From the NCBI GenBank assembly GCA_017882645.1, contig JADGPC010000019.1, positions 1-32,424 on the forward strand: 32,424 bases of DNA. Direction: 5' to 3'. The notes beneath the pieces were generated by a model, which was given only the letters and a program-made list of their open reading frames with translations, searched no databases and was not told where the DNA came from. Below are positions 8,907-17,555 of this stretch, one piece after another. Both the position numbers and the translations under genes were made by a program. Every line of letters begins with the position of its first letter. The stretch's first letter is position 1. Source of the DNA: Streptosporangiales bacterium. GTDB taxonomy: Bacteria; Actinomycetota; Actinomycetes; Streptosporangiales; Streptosporangiaceae.

Positions 8907-10418
8907 TCAGGGCTCAGGGTCGTACTGGTCGATGGCCAGCGGGTGGTCGTGGATCCGCCTGGACCGGAACGCGTAGAACACCACGCCGACCAGCAGCGGC
9001 AGGCCGATGATCAGCCAGGCCATCGGGGCATTCTTGAGGAAGAAGCCGCCGGACGTGCCAGAGATCTGGTTGTAGGTGGGGTTGGTAGCCGGGCGCGGCC
9101 ACAGCAGGTCGAGTGCGGTCAGCCCGGTGCCGACGACCGCGACGATGTTCACCGCGATGCCCCAGCGCCCGAGCGAGAACTGGCCCTTGACCTTCGGCCA
9201 GCCCCGGAAGCGGTAGATCAGGGTGACGCTCATGATCAGGAAGTACGCCAGGTACATCGCAGCGGTCGCGCCGCCGACGATCGAGGAGGTCTTGGTGGTG
9301 AACACGAAGACCGGGACTAGGGACAGCACGCCGAGCAGCAGGACCGCGGCCCACGGCGCACCGTCCTTTAGTGTCTTGGACCACGTGGCCGAGAAGGGCA
9401 GCTGCCCGTCCCTGGCCATGCCGTAGATGTGCCGGACCGCGCCGGTGAACATGACGTTGGTGGCGACGATCAGCCCGATGGAGACAACGACGAGGAAGAG
9501 CTTGAAGACACCGACGGGCAGGTGCGCGGTGATCGCGTTCTCGGCGGGCACCCCGCCCAGCATCGCGGCCTTCATGTCGGGGATCGACGGCGTCAGGCAG
9601 ACCAGGAACAAGAAGCCCGCGACGATCGCGAACAGGTAGGCGCCGATCACGGCACGCGGTGCGTTGCGCCCGGCGTCGACGGTCTCCTCGCCCAGCGTGC
9701 CGCCATTCTCGAACGTGTACAGAACCCAGAGCGCGTTGAACACCCCGGCACCGATGAACAGCGGGAAGACGTTCTTGAGGCCGCTGAGCATCTGGACGGT
9801 CGCGGCGCCCGAGCTCGTTGTCGTCACGGTTGCGGTCTGGGTCAGGTTGCCGAAGTGCTTGGCGCCCAGGATGAAGGTCACGAGGCACACGATCGTAACG
9901 ACCGTCAGCTCAAGCCCCATCGCCCATTCGGTAATGCGGCCGAGAGTGCCGATGCGGGCGACATTCCACACCACCGCGATGACCGCGGCGATGACGATGA
10001 TGACCGCGTCGGTCGTGAAGCTGGGCGCCAGGTTGAACAGCGGATGGATCAGCACCGTCAGGCTCGCGTAATAGGCGGTCATCAAGGGGAACAGCGCGCC
10101 GGCGTAGACCCAGCCCATCCACCAGCCCACCCGCTTGCCGGCCAGGATCGTCGGCCACTGGTACATGCTGCCGGCGAACGGGTATTTGGACGCGAGCTCG
10201 GCGATAACCAGGACCATCGCGCCGACGCTGACGGCGACCAGCGGCCAGCCCCAGAACTCGGCGCCGCCGACGCTGGACATAGAGAACCCGTACAAAGAGA
10301 AGAGCCCGGCGAACACGCCGACGCCCGCGAAGGTGAGCGCGCCGTTGGTGAGGGCCGTCAGGACTCTGGTGAGCTTGCCGGCGGCAGTGAACTGCTGTGA
10401 GGTCTCGACAGCTCCCAT
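8907..10418 (-). CDS. APC-superfamily amino acid/amine permease
   Basis: About 12 hydrophobic segments; N-terminal 'GALTFAGVGVFAGLFSLYGFSMSSVGGAEFWGWPLVA', typical of APC transporters. Confidence 0.85.
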   Translation of the reverse strand: MGAVETSQQFTAAGKLTRVLTALTNGALTFAGVGVFAGLFSLYGFSMSSVGGAEFWGWPLVAVSVGAMVLVIAELASKYPFAGSMYQWPTILAGKRVGWWMGWVYAGALFPLMTAYYASLTVLIHPLFNLAPSFTTDAVIIVIAAVIAVVWNVARIGTLGRITEWAMGLELTVVTIVCLVTFILGAKHFGNLTQTATVTTTSSGAATVQMLSGLKNVFPLFIGAGVFNALWVLYTFENGGTLGEETVDAGRNAPRAVIGAYLFAIVAGFLFLVCLTPSIPDMKAAMLGGVPAENAITAHLPVGVFKLFLVVVSIGLIVATNVMFTGAVRHIYGMARDGQLPFSATWSKTLKDGAPWAAVLLLGVLSLVPVFVFTTKTSSIVGGATAAMYLAYFLIMSVTLIYRFRGWPKVKGQFSLGRWGIAVNIVAVVGTGLTALDLLWPRPATNPTYNQISGTSGGFFLKNAPMAWLIIGLPLLVGVVFYAFRSRRIHDHPLAIDQYDPEP

Positions 10419-10482
10419 CCGCTGAACCGTCCCTTCTCTCGATTGGGTGGTCCATTTGATGGATCAGCAGGACTTTTGGCGC

Positions 10483-10516
10483 ACTGTAACGTAGCCCCAC
10501 GAGGTCTGACAAGACC
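10483..10516 (-). promoter_or_regulatory. Putative permease promoter (TTGTCA-18-TACAGT, minus strand) with inverted repeat GGTCT-N4-AGACC over the -35
   Basis: Inverted repeat 10503-10516; -35 complement 10507-10512; -10 complement 10483-10488. Confidence 0.45.
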
Positions 10517-10683
10517 CCGCAGGCAGGATGGTCTCAGGGTGCACCGCGGCTAGCGCGGCAGGTCGTGCCGCGGTTACGCTGACGGTCGATATGGTGCGCC
10601 CAAATGGCGACAGTCAGGCCGGGTCCCCGAGGCTCGGGGCGGCCGGGCGGCGGGCGCGTGCGGTACCAGCGGAAGGCCGACCA

Positions 10684-13143
10684 ATGCCCACCAATGACCT
10701 CCCGCAGCGAGCGCAGGTCGTCATCGTCGGCGGCGGTGCCGTCGGCTGCAGCGTCGCCTACCACCTGGCCAAGCTCGGCTGGACCGACGTGGTGCTGATC
10801 GAGCAGGGACAGCTGTCCTGCGGGACGACCTGGCACGCGGCCGGTGTCGTCGGCCAGCTCCGGACGCATCCGTCCCTGACCAGGCTGATGATCTACAGCA
10901 GCAGGCTGTACGAGGGCCTGGAGGCGGAGGTCGGTCTCGGCACCGGATGGAACCCGTGCGGCGCGCTCTGGGTCGCGGCCTCCGCCGACCGGATGACGCA
11001 GCTGCGCAGGACCGTCGACCTGGCGCGCGCACAGGGTCTGGAGGCGCATGACATCTCGGTGGCCGAGGCGGGGGCGAGGTGGCCGCTGATGCGAACCGAG
11101 GACCTGGTCGGCGCGATCTGGCTGCCGAACGACGCCAAGGCCAACCCCGCCGACCTGACCCAGGCGCTGGCGAGAGGCGCCAGGCGCCTGGGGGTGCGGA
11201 TTGCGGAGCGAACAAAGGCTCTCGGCTGGGTCGTCGACTGCGGCCGGGTCACGTCCGTGGCCACCGACCGCGGCGACATCGAGTGCGAGTACGTGGTCAA
11301 CTGCGGCGGGCAGTGGGCCAAGGCTCTCGGCGGGCAGGTCGGGGTGACCGTCCCCTTGCAGCCGGCCGAGCACTACTACATCGTCACGGAACCGATCGGC
11401 GGGCTGGACAAGGCCGCGCCCACGCTGCGCGACCCTGACGGGTATACCTACTTCAAGGAGGAAGTCCGCGGGCTGCTGATGGGCGGCTTCGAGCCGGACG
11501 CCAAGCCGTGGGTCGCCTCCGACGAGATTCCCGAGCCGTTCGAGTTCCAGCTGCTGCCTGAGGACTGGGACCAGTTCGACATCCTGATGCGCAACGCCGT
11601 GCACCGGGTGCCCGCCATGGAGAGCGCAGGGGTCAAGAAGTTCTACAACGGGCCCGAGAGCTTCACGCCGGACCACAACTTCATCATGGGCCTGGCGCCC
11701 GAGCTCGATAACTACTTCGTGCTGGCCGGCTTCAACTCCTCGGGCATCGCGTTCGCCGGCGGGGCGGGCCACGCCCTCGCCCAGTGGATCGTCGCCGGGG
11801 AGCCCGACCTCGATCTCAGCCCGGTCGACATCCGCCGGTTCGCGCCCATGCAGGGCAACAAGCGATGGCTGCGCGAGCGGGTCAAGGAAATTGTTGGCCT
11901 GCACTTCGCGATGGCCTGGCCGAACCGCGAGCCGCAGAGCGCCCGCGGTATTCGCCGATCCCCGGTGCATCACCTGCTTGAGGCGCACGGGGCGTGCTTC
12001 GGGACCAGGATGGGCTGGGAACGGGCGAACTGGTTCGCCCCGGCCGGCACGAAGCCGGTCGTGGAGTACGGCTGGGGACGGCAGAACTGGTTCGGCCACA
12101 GCGCGGCCGAGCACCTGGCGGCGCGCGAGGGCGTCGCGCTCTTCGATCAGACCTCGTTCGCCAAGATCGCGGTCCGCGGCGCCGACGCGGAGGCCGCCCT
12201 GCAGTTCCTGTGCTCCAACGACGTCGCGGTCCAGCCGGGCCGCACGGTCTACACGGCGCTGCTGAACGAACGCGGCGGCTACGAGGCCGACGTGACCGTG
12301 ACCCGCGTCCGGTGGAACGAGTACCTGCTGGTGACCAGCAGCGCCCAGGGGGTGCACGACCTTGACCTGCTGCGCCGGGGGGGTCCTGCCGGCCTGCGGG
12401 TCGAGTTCTTCGATGTCACCTCGTCCTACGCGGTGCTGTCGGTGATGGGCCCGCAGTCCCGGGCGCTGCTCGGCGGCCTGTCCGGTGACGACTTCTCCGC
12501 GGCGGCGTTCCCGTTCGGCCACAGCCGCGAGGTCGACCTTGGCGGCCTGACCGTCCGCGCCACCCGGCTGACCTACGTGGGCGAGCTGGGGTGGGAGCTG
12601 TACATTCCGAGCGAGTTGGCGGTGGCCGCGTTCGAGCGGCTGACCGATCCCGGCAATCCGATCAGGCCGACGCTGGCCGGCTACTACGCGATCGAGTCCC
12701 TGCGGCTGGAGAAGGGGTACCGCGCTTTCGGCCGGGAGCTCGGCCCGGACACCTCGCCGCTCGAGGCCGGCCTCACGTTCGCCTGCAAGCTGGACACGGA
12801 TATCGCCTTCCGCGGCCGCGAGGCAGTGGAGCGGCTTCAGGCCGAAGGCGTCGCCCGCCGCCTGGTGAGCCTGGTGGTCTCCGATCCTGATGCCTACGCG
12901 TGGGGCGGCGAGCTGCTGCTGCGAGATGGCGAGCCAGCTGGGTTCGCCAGCTCGGCCGCCTACGGTCACACGGTCGGCCGGACGGCGCTGCTCGGCTATA
13001 TCGAGCGGCGTGACGGCGGCAAGGCCGACCGTGACTGGCTGGGCCGGGGTACCTATCAGGTCGCCATCGGCGGCGAGCGCTACGACGCCAGCGTGTCCCT
13101 GCGTCCTCCCTACGATCCGGCCGGGGCCCGGATCCGGGCCTGA
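10684..13143 (+). CDS. Dimethylglycine/sarcosine dehydrogenase-like FAD oxidoreductase with C-terminal GcvT (aminomethyltransferase-like) domain
   Basis: VVIVGGGAVGCSVAYHLA; covalent-flavin type motif CGTTWHAAG; C-terminal GcvT-like half (YGWGRQNWF...VALFDQTSFAKIAVRG...). ATG at 10684 preferred over the 10528 start in the track. Confidence 0.88.
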   Translation: MPTNDLPQRAQVVIVGGGAVGCSVAYHLAKLGWTDVVLIEQGQLSCGTTWHAAGVVGQLRTHPSLTRLMIYSSRLYEGLEAEVGLGTGWNPCGALWVAASADRMTQLRRTVDLARAQGLEAHDISVAEAGARWPLMRTEDLVGAIWLPNDAKANPADLTQALARGARRLGVRIAERTKALGWVVDCGRVTSVATDRGDIECEYVVNCGGQWAKALGGQVGVTVPLQPAEHYYIVTEPIGGLDKAAPTLRDPDGYTYFKEEVRGLLMGGFEPDAKPWVASDEIPEPFEFQLLPEDWDQFDILMRNAVHRVPAMESAGVKKFYNGPESFTPDHNFIMGLAPELDNYFVLAGFNSSGIAFAGGAGHALAQWIVAGEPDLDLSPVDIRRFAPMQGNKRWLRERVKEIVGLHFAMAWPNREPQSARGIRRSPVHHLLEAHGACFGTRMGWERANWFAPAGTKPVVEYGWGRQNWFGHSAAEHLAAREGVALFDQTSFAKIAVRGADAEAALQFLCSNDVAVQPGRTVYTALLNERGGYEADVTVTRVRWNEYLLVTSSAQGVHDLDLLRRGGPAGLRVEFFDVTSSYAVLSVMGPQSRALLGGLSGDDFSAAAFPFGHSREVDLGGLTVRATRLTYVGELGWELYIPSELAVAAFERLTDPGNPIRPTLAGYYAIESLRLEKGYRAFGRELGPDTSPLEAGLTFACKLDTDIAFRGREAVERLQAEGVARRLVSLVVSDPDAYAWGGELLLRDGEPAGFASSAAYGHTVGRTALLGYIERRDGGKADRDWLGRGTYQVAIGGERYDASVSLRPPYDPAGARIRA

Positions 13144-13166
13144 CTATGGGGCCGGGGCAGGCTGGC

Positions 13167-13943
13167 TCATCTGGAACTCTGCACCTCGCCATGGGCCCAG
13201 GCGATGACCGTCGTGCGGTCGCCGACAAACAGGTCGGTCGAGTACTCGACCGGCTTGTCGTCGAGGTCGAACGCGACCCGCTCGATGGCCATCAGCGGGT
13301 CGCCGACCTTGATGCCGAGCAGCTCCGACTGCTCATGGTTGGCCAGCACCGCGACCATGCGCTCGATCGCCTTGACGCACGTCACGCCGTACCGGTTGAT
13401 GAGCAGGTCATAGATGCTGTCGTCGAGTGGCTGGGACAGCAGGTCGGGCGCGAGCGACACCGGGATCCGCGCGGTCTCCAGCGAGATGCGGACCTCGTCA
13501 GCCAGGCGGATCCTGACCACCTCGTACACGAGCGTGCTGGCCGGAAGGTGCAGCGCGCCGGCTACGGCCTCGTCGGCCGGCAGCATCCGCGCGGACACCA
13601 CGTGAGCACCCGGCCGGAAACCCTGAGCACGCAGGTAAGCGGGGATCCCGGCCAGGTAGGTGAAGTCGATATCGACCCGCGGCCGGTTGACGAAGGTGCC
13701 GCCGCTGCGTCCCCGGCGGCGGTGCACGGCACCCTCGTGCTCCAGCCGGTCGAGGACCTGGCGTACGGTGGTCCGGCTCACGCCAAGCTGCATGGCGAGC
13801 TCGCGCTCGGTAGGCAGCCGTCCGTCCTCGCCCAGCCTGCCGCCGGAGATCAGCTCGTGGATGCGCTGTGCTACCGAGTCGCGAATGGTGCGGGAGTTCT
13901 CGATTCTGGTGACCGATCCGGCCTCGGCCTGACGGGCGCTCAT
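13167..13943 (-). CDS. GntR-family (HutC/UTRA-type) transcriptional regulator
   Basis: wHTH 'GRLPTERELAMQLGVSRTTVRQVLDRLEHEGAVHRRRGRSGGTFV' and a UTRA-like ligand domain. Confidence 0.9.
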   Translation of the reverse strand: MSARQAEAGSVTRIENSRTIRDSVAQRIHELISGGRLGEDGRLPTERELAMQLGVSRTTVRQVLDRLEHEGAVHRRRGRSGGTFVNRPRVDIDFTYLAGIPAYLRAQGFRPGAHVVSARMLPADEAVAGALHLPASTLVYEVVRIRLADEVRISLETARIPVSLAPDLLSQPLDDSIYDLLINRYGVTCVKAIERMVAVLANHEQSELLGIKVGDPLMAIERVAFDLDDKPVEYSTDLFVGDRTTVIAWAHGEVQSSR

Positions 13944-13978
13944 AGCGCAACGATAGACGCACGCTGGCCTGAGTCCGC

Positions 13979-14863
13979 ATGTCGTCCCCGTCCCCGGTCA
14001 CCGCGCTTGCCAGGGAGAATGCCGTGCGGATCCTGCTGACCAACGACGACGGATTCGATGCCGAGGGCATCCTGGCGATCCGTGCGGCGCTGGCCGCCTG
14101 GTGCGACAGCGTCGTGACCATTGCCCCGGACGAAGATTGCAGCGGTTTCGCGCGCAAGTGCACGTACTCCAGGCCGGTCGTGGTGACTCGCGTCTCGGCC
14201 GGCCCGCACCCCGTCTACCGCTGCGACGGCACGCCGACCGACTGCGTGCGGGTCGGGCTGCTCGGCGGCCTGGCCGCCGCTGCCGACCTCGTCGTCAGCG
14301 GCATCAATCACGGCGCGAACCTCGCCGATGACGTCACCTATTCGGGCACGGTAGGCGCGGGCCTGGAGGCTGCCATTCTCGGCACGCCAGCGATCTGCCT
14401 GTCACAGCAGACGCCGACCGGCTCCTTCTCGGTCAACTATCAGGAGGATCTGGGAAGCGCCGGGCTGGCCTACGACTTCGGTTTCGCGGCCGCGCACGGC
14501 GCCGCGCTCGCCCGGTCGGTGATCGGAGCCAGGCCCGCCGAGCCGGTGGTGCTCAGCGTCAACTATCCCGCCCGCCGGAGCGGTGCCGGCCGCCCCAGCG
14601 TGCTCACCAGGGCGGGCCGACGTGACTACCCGAGGGCGGTCGAGACCGGTCCGGCCGACGCCGACGTGTACCGGATGTACCTGTTCGGAGAGCCGGACGA
14701 GGTCATCCCCGAATCCGACGCGTCATTCGGCACCGACATCGGTGCCTTGCGGGCCGGCTACGTCTCGCTGACTCCGCTGTCGTTTGCTGTCGAGCTCGGT
14801 GACCTGTCCCCCGGCTTCCAGGCCTTCATCGCCCGCCTGAGCGAGACCTTTCCGGTCGGCTAA
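13979..14863 (+). CDS. surE: SurE-family 5'/3'-nucleotidase
   Basis: RILLTNDDGFDAEGI, PDEDCSGF, SGINHGANLADDVTYSGTVGAGLEA; an alternative GTG start at 14024 gives the canonical N-terminus. Confidence 0.88.
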   Translation: MSSPSPVTALARENAVRILLTNDDGFDAEGILAIRAALAAWCDSVVTIAPDEDCSGFARKCTYSRPVVVTRVSAGPHPVYRCDGTPTDCVRVGLLGGLAAAADLVVSGINHGANLADDVTYSGTVGAGLEAAILGTPAICLSQQTPTGSFSVNYQEDLGSAGLAYDFGFAAAHGAALARSVIGARPAEPVVLSVNYPARRSGAGRPSVLTRAGRRDYPRAVETGPADADVYRMYLFGEPDEVIPESDASFGTDIGALRAGYVSLTPLSFAVELGDLSPGFQAFIARLSETFPVG

Positions 14864-15883
14864 CGCCTGACCCGTGGACTCGCGGACGACCAGGGACGTT
14901 CTCAGTACCCTGCTCTTCGGCGGTCGGCCGGTGGCGACGTAGTCCTGGAGCAGCTCGGCCGCTGTCTCGCCGAGCTCCCTGGCCGACAGGTTCACGGTCG
15001 TCAGCGGCGGGGCAGTGAACTCGGAGTACGGCAGGTCGTCGAAGCCCACCAGCGACAGCTCGCCGGGAACCGGCACGCCCAGGGTTCGGCAGGCGTGCAG
15101 CACCCCGTACGCGTACAGGTCGTCGCCGCAGACGACGGCGGTCACGCCCGCCGACTTCCAGTCGGGCCATCTGGCCAGGAAACCGCGGAAGGCCGCCTCC
15201 ATCGTCAGCTCGTCCAGGACGAGGTCGTCCGCGGCCAGCCCGGCGCCTAGCCGGCGCAATCCGGTTTCCAGCCCCTGCCGGCGATGCTGAAGCGAGGCCT
15301 TGTCCCGGCTGACGCCGACATAGGCCACTCGCCGGTGCCCGAGCGCGAGCAGGTAGTCGGCCAGCTCGCTGGCCGCGTGCCGGACATCCAGGTCGATGCT
15401 CGGGAAGGACCCGGCCGACCCGTCGGAATCGAGAATCACCGTCGGGCAGGTCGGGACGACCCGTTCGAGCAGCCTGGTTCCCGGGCTGGCCAGGATCAGG
15501 CCGGCCAGGTTGCCGGCCAGCGCCCGCTGCACGGTGCTCAGGTCATAGTCCTCGCCGCCGTGCGGCATCAGCACGGTCACCGACAGGGCGCTGTCGAGCT
15601 TGCGGGCCAGGCCGTCGAGCACCATGGAGAAGAACGGGTTGGTCGGGTCCGGGCTCACGAAGCCGATGGAGTCGAGCTCTCCCCGCGCCAGCGCGCTGGC
15701 GGTCGTGTTGAGCTGGTAGCCGAGCTCGCTCGCCGCGGCCAGGATCCGCTCGCGGGTCTCGGCCGCCACCCGGCCCTGGTCCTTGCCGTTGATGACCAGG
15801 GAGACCGTCGACAGCGAGCGGCCCGCTAGCTCGGCCACATCCCGCGCGGTCGCGCGGCGGGAGCGGGCAGGACGGGTCGCCAC
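14723..15883 (-). CDS. LacI-family transcriptional regulator
   Basis: HTH 'ATARDVAELAGRSLSTVSLVINGKDQGRVAAETRERILAAASELGY' and a periplasmic-binding-like core; 3' end overlaps surE antisense. Confidence 0.9.
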   Translation of the reverse strand: MATRPARSRRATARDVAELAGRSLSTVSLVINGKDQGRVAAETRERILAAASELGYQLNTTASALARGELDSIGFVSPDPTNPFFSMVLDGLARKLDSALSVTVLMPHGGEDYDLSTVQRALAGNLAGLILASPGTRLLERVVPTCPTVILDSDGSAGSFPSIDLDVRHAASELADYLLALGHRRVAYVGVSRDKASLQHRRQGLETGLRRLGAGLAADDLVLDELTMEAAFRGFLARWPDWKSAGVTAVVCGDDLYAYGVLHACRTLGVPVPGELSLVGFDDLPYSEFTAPPLTTVNLSARELGETAAELLQDYVATGRPPKSRVLRTSLVVRESTGQALADRKGLAQAGDEGLEAGGQVTELDSKRQRSQRDVAGPQGTDVGAE

Positions 15884-16374
15884 GACGAGAATTGTGTCAT
15901 GCTGCCGGCCCGAGGGTTTCCCCTAGATCGGTGGCTCCGGCTGGCGGGCGGATCGCCCCGCCCGCGGCCGGGATCCGCGGGCCGGGCTTCGCGGCTCCGC
16001 TGCGTCGTGCCGGGCATGACGGTTATCGGGGTGTTTGCTGGAATAGTGCGGCGATCTCGGGTGCTGGCGGTGGATCACGTCTCTTGCGGCGCGCACGCGC
16101 CATTTTTGCGCGGGACATCGTCAACTTATCGACGTGCGGCGCACGCTTTTAACCCGACAGGGAGCGGTTTTGGCGGCTGTGCGGCCGGCTCGGCGCGAGC
16201 TAAACACGTCTGAGCGATAAGTGACTTCTCTCATATTCGGCTGTTCCTGGACGTAGGACGCCTGATCAGCGGGTTGTGTAGGGAGGTACTCGGAGCCGCG
16301 GGAGCGGCAGGCACCGCTTCCGGGAGAAAGGAGAATTGCTTAGCCCAGACAAAATTGGGACGAGAACTGAATAG

Positions 16375-16490
16375 GCCATGACCGCGATCGATGAGATAAC
16401 GCGGGCCATGGCAGTCAAGGTCACGCCTGATATCCGCTAGTCGCTGAAGACCGCGAAGAGCTGAGGGCGGACAGAGGAGGGCAACCTCCG
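16375..16490 (+). promoter_or_regulatory. Structured 5' leader of the LysM/Rpf-like gene (conserved with the leader at 18604-18739)
   Basis: Hairpin GCCATG-a-CCGCG / CGCGG-gc-CATGGC (16375-16412) and RBS hairpin GGAGG-GCAA-CCTCC (16476-16489) directly before the GTG at 16491. Confidence 0.6.
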
Positions 16491-17276
16491 GTGAATATCA
16501 AGAAGATCGCAACCGCAACACTCCTGCCAGCCGCTATCACCGGCATCGGCCTGTCGAGCGTGGCAGTCGCCGAGGCCGCGACCGGCCAGGCGGGCGGGCA
16601 CACCCAGGCTCAGCTCGCCGGGCAGCACAGGCAGCGCGCCGCGCATGGCAAGACCCGCAAGTGGGTCAGCGTGCGGCACGGGGACACCCTGAGCCGGATC
16701 GGCGCGGCGCACCACATGTCGTGGCAGGCGATCTACGCTACCCCGCCGAACTTCCGGCGCCTGGCCAGCCCTGACCTCCTGACGGTCGGCCAGCGGCTGC
16801 GCATCCCGGCCAACCCGAAGCGGCGCGAGGCCGAGTTCGCGGCCAGGTTCGCTGCCATGCAGCCACGCGTTCCTGTGGCGGCGCAGCAGCCGTCCGCGAC
16901 GCAGGTCCCCGCGGTGCCGGCCCATGGCAGTCAGTCCCAGGCCGGGACTGGCCAGACGGGAACCGGGCAGGTTCCGGCCAGCCAGGTTCCGGCCAGCCAG
17001 GCCCCGGCTGCTCAGGGCACCCAGGCGCCGTCGGCTACCCAGACGTCGCCGGCCGGCGGGACGTCGTCCTTCCAGCAGTGCGTCGCGCTGCACGAGAGCG
17101 GCAACAACCCGACCGCATCCTCGTCGGGCCTGTACGGGATCCTGCCGTCTACCTGGTCGTCGCTCGGCTACTCGGGCACGGCCGGCCAGGCCTCCGTGGC
17201 CCAGCAGAACGCGGCGTTCAGCAAGCTGTACGCCCAGCAGGGCACGCAGCCGTGGGCGCCGTACGACGGCTGCTGA
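16491..17276 (+). CDS. Secreted LysM + Rpf/transglycosylase-like protein
   Basis: Signal peptide MNIKKIATATLLPAAITGIGL...; LysM 'VSVRHGDTLSRIGAAHHMSWQAIYA...LTVGQRLRIP'; C-terminal 'SSFQQCVALHESGNNPTASSSGLYGILPSTWSSLGY...PWAPYDGC'. Confidence 0.87.
   Translation: MNIKKIATATLLPAAITGIGLSSVAVAEAATGQAGGHTQAQLAGQHRQRAAHGKTRKWVSVRHGDTLSRIGAAHHMSWQAIYATPPNFRRLASPDLLTVGQRLRIPANPKRREAEFAARFAAMQPRVPVAAQQPSATQVPAVPAHGSQSQAGTGQTGTGQVPASQVPASQAPAAQGTQAPSATQTSPAGGTSSFQQCVALHESGNNPTASSSGLYGILPSTWSSLGYSGTAGQASVAQQNAAFSKLYAQQGTQPWAPYDGC
16968..16997. repeat. 15-bp tandem repeat caggttccggccagc x2, in frame (QVPAS)
   Basis: Copies at 16968-16982 and 16983-16997, with a diverged third after them. Confidence 0.8.
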
Positions 17277-17304
17277 CCTGGCGGCGTAACCAGAAGTAAC
17301 TGAA

Positions 17305-17348
17305 TCCGGCCCCGGCCAACGGATGATTGCCATCCGGCCGGGGCCGGA
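17305..17348 (+). terminator. Strong intrinsic-type hairpin downstream of the LysM/Rpf-like gene
   Basis: 13-bp perfect stem TCCGGCCCCGGCC/GGCCGGGGCCGGA (17305-17317/17336-17348) with inner GGATG/CATCC stem; no long U-tract. Confidence 0.75.
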
Positions 17349-17555
17349 CGCCTGCCCGACTCCGGCCGCGAGACAGTTCCGCGCCAGCAAAGTCCCGGCT
17401 TGCCCGGGACGATCGTGAACGCGCAGTATGGCAACTACCGCCCAGTTATGTCATCCTGCTCGCGACAGACATCGGCAACCTCGCCAGCCCGGCGGCGATT
17501 GTGCCCACGGCGGCGTATCGGCGGATGGCGCGGCGCGCGAATATGAGGTGCAGGC

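Noticed and set aside
10534-12969. 811-aa minus-strand ORF opposite the DMGDH-like gene
   Set aside because: Shadow ORF; the plus-strand frame has clear FAD and GcvT motifs.
16023-16374. c-di-AMP (ydaO) riboswitch upstream of the LysM/Rpf-like gene
   Set aside because: Expected from known actinobacterial rpf regulation, but I could not match the conserved ydaO segments by eye; needs an Infernal search, so not called.
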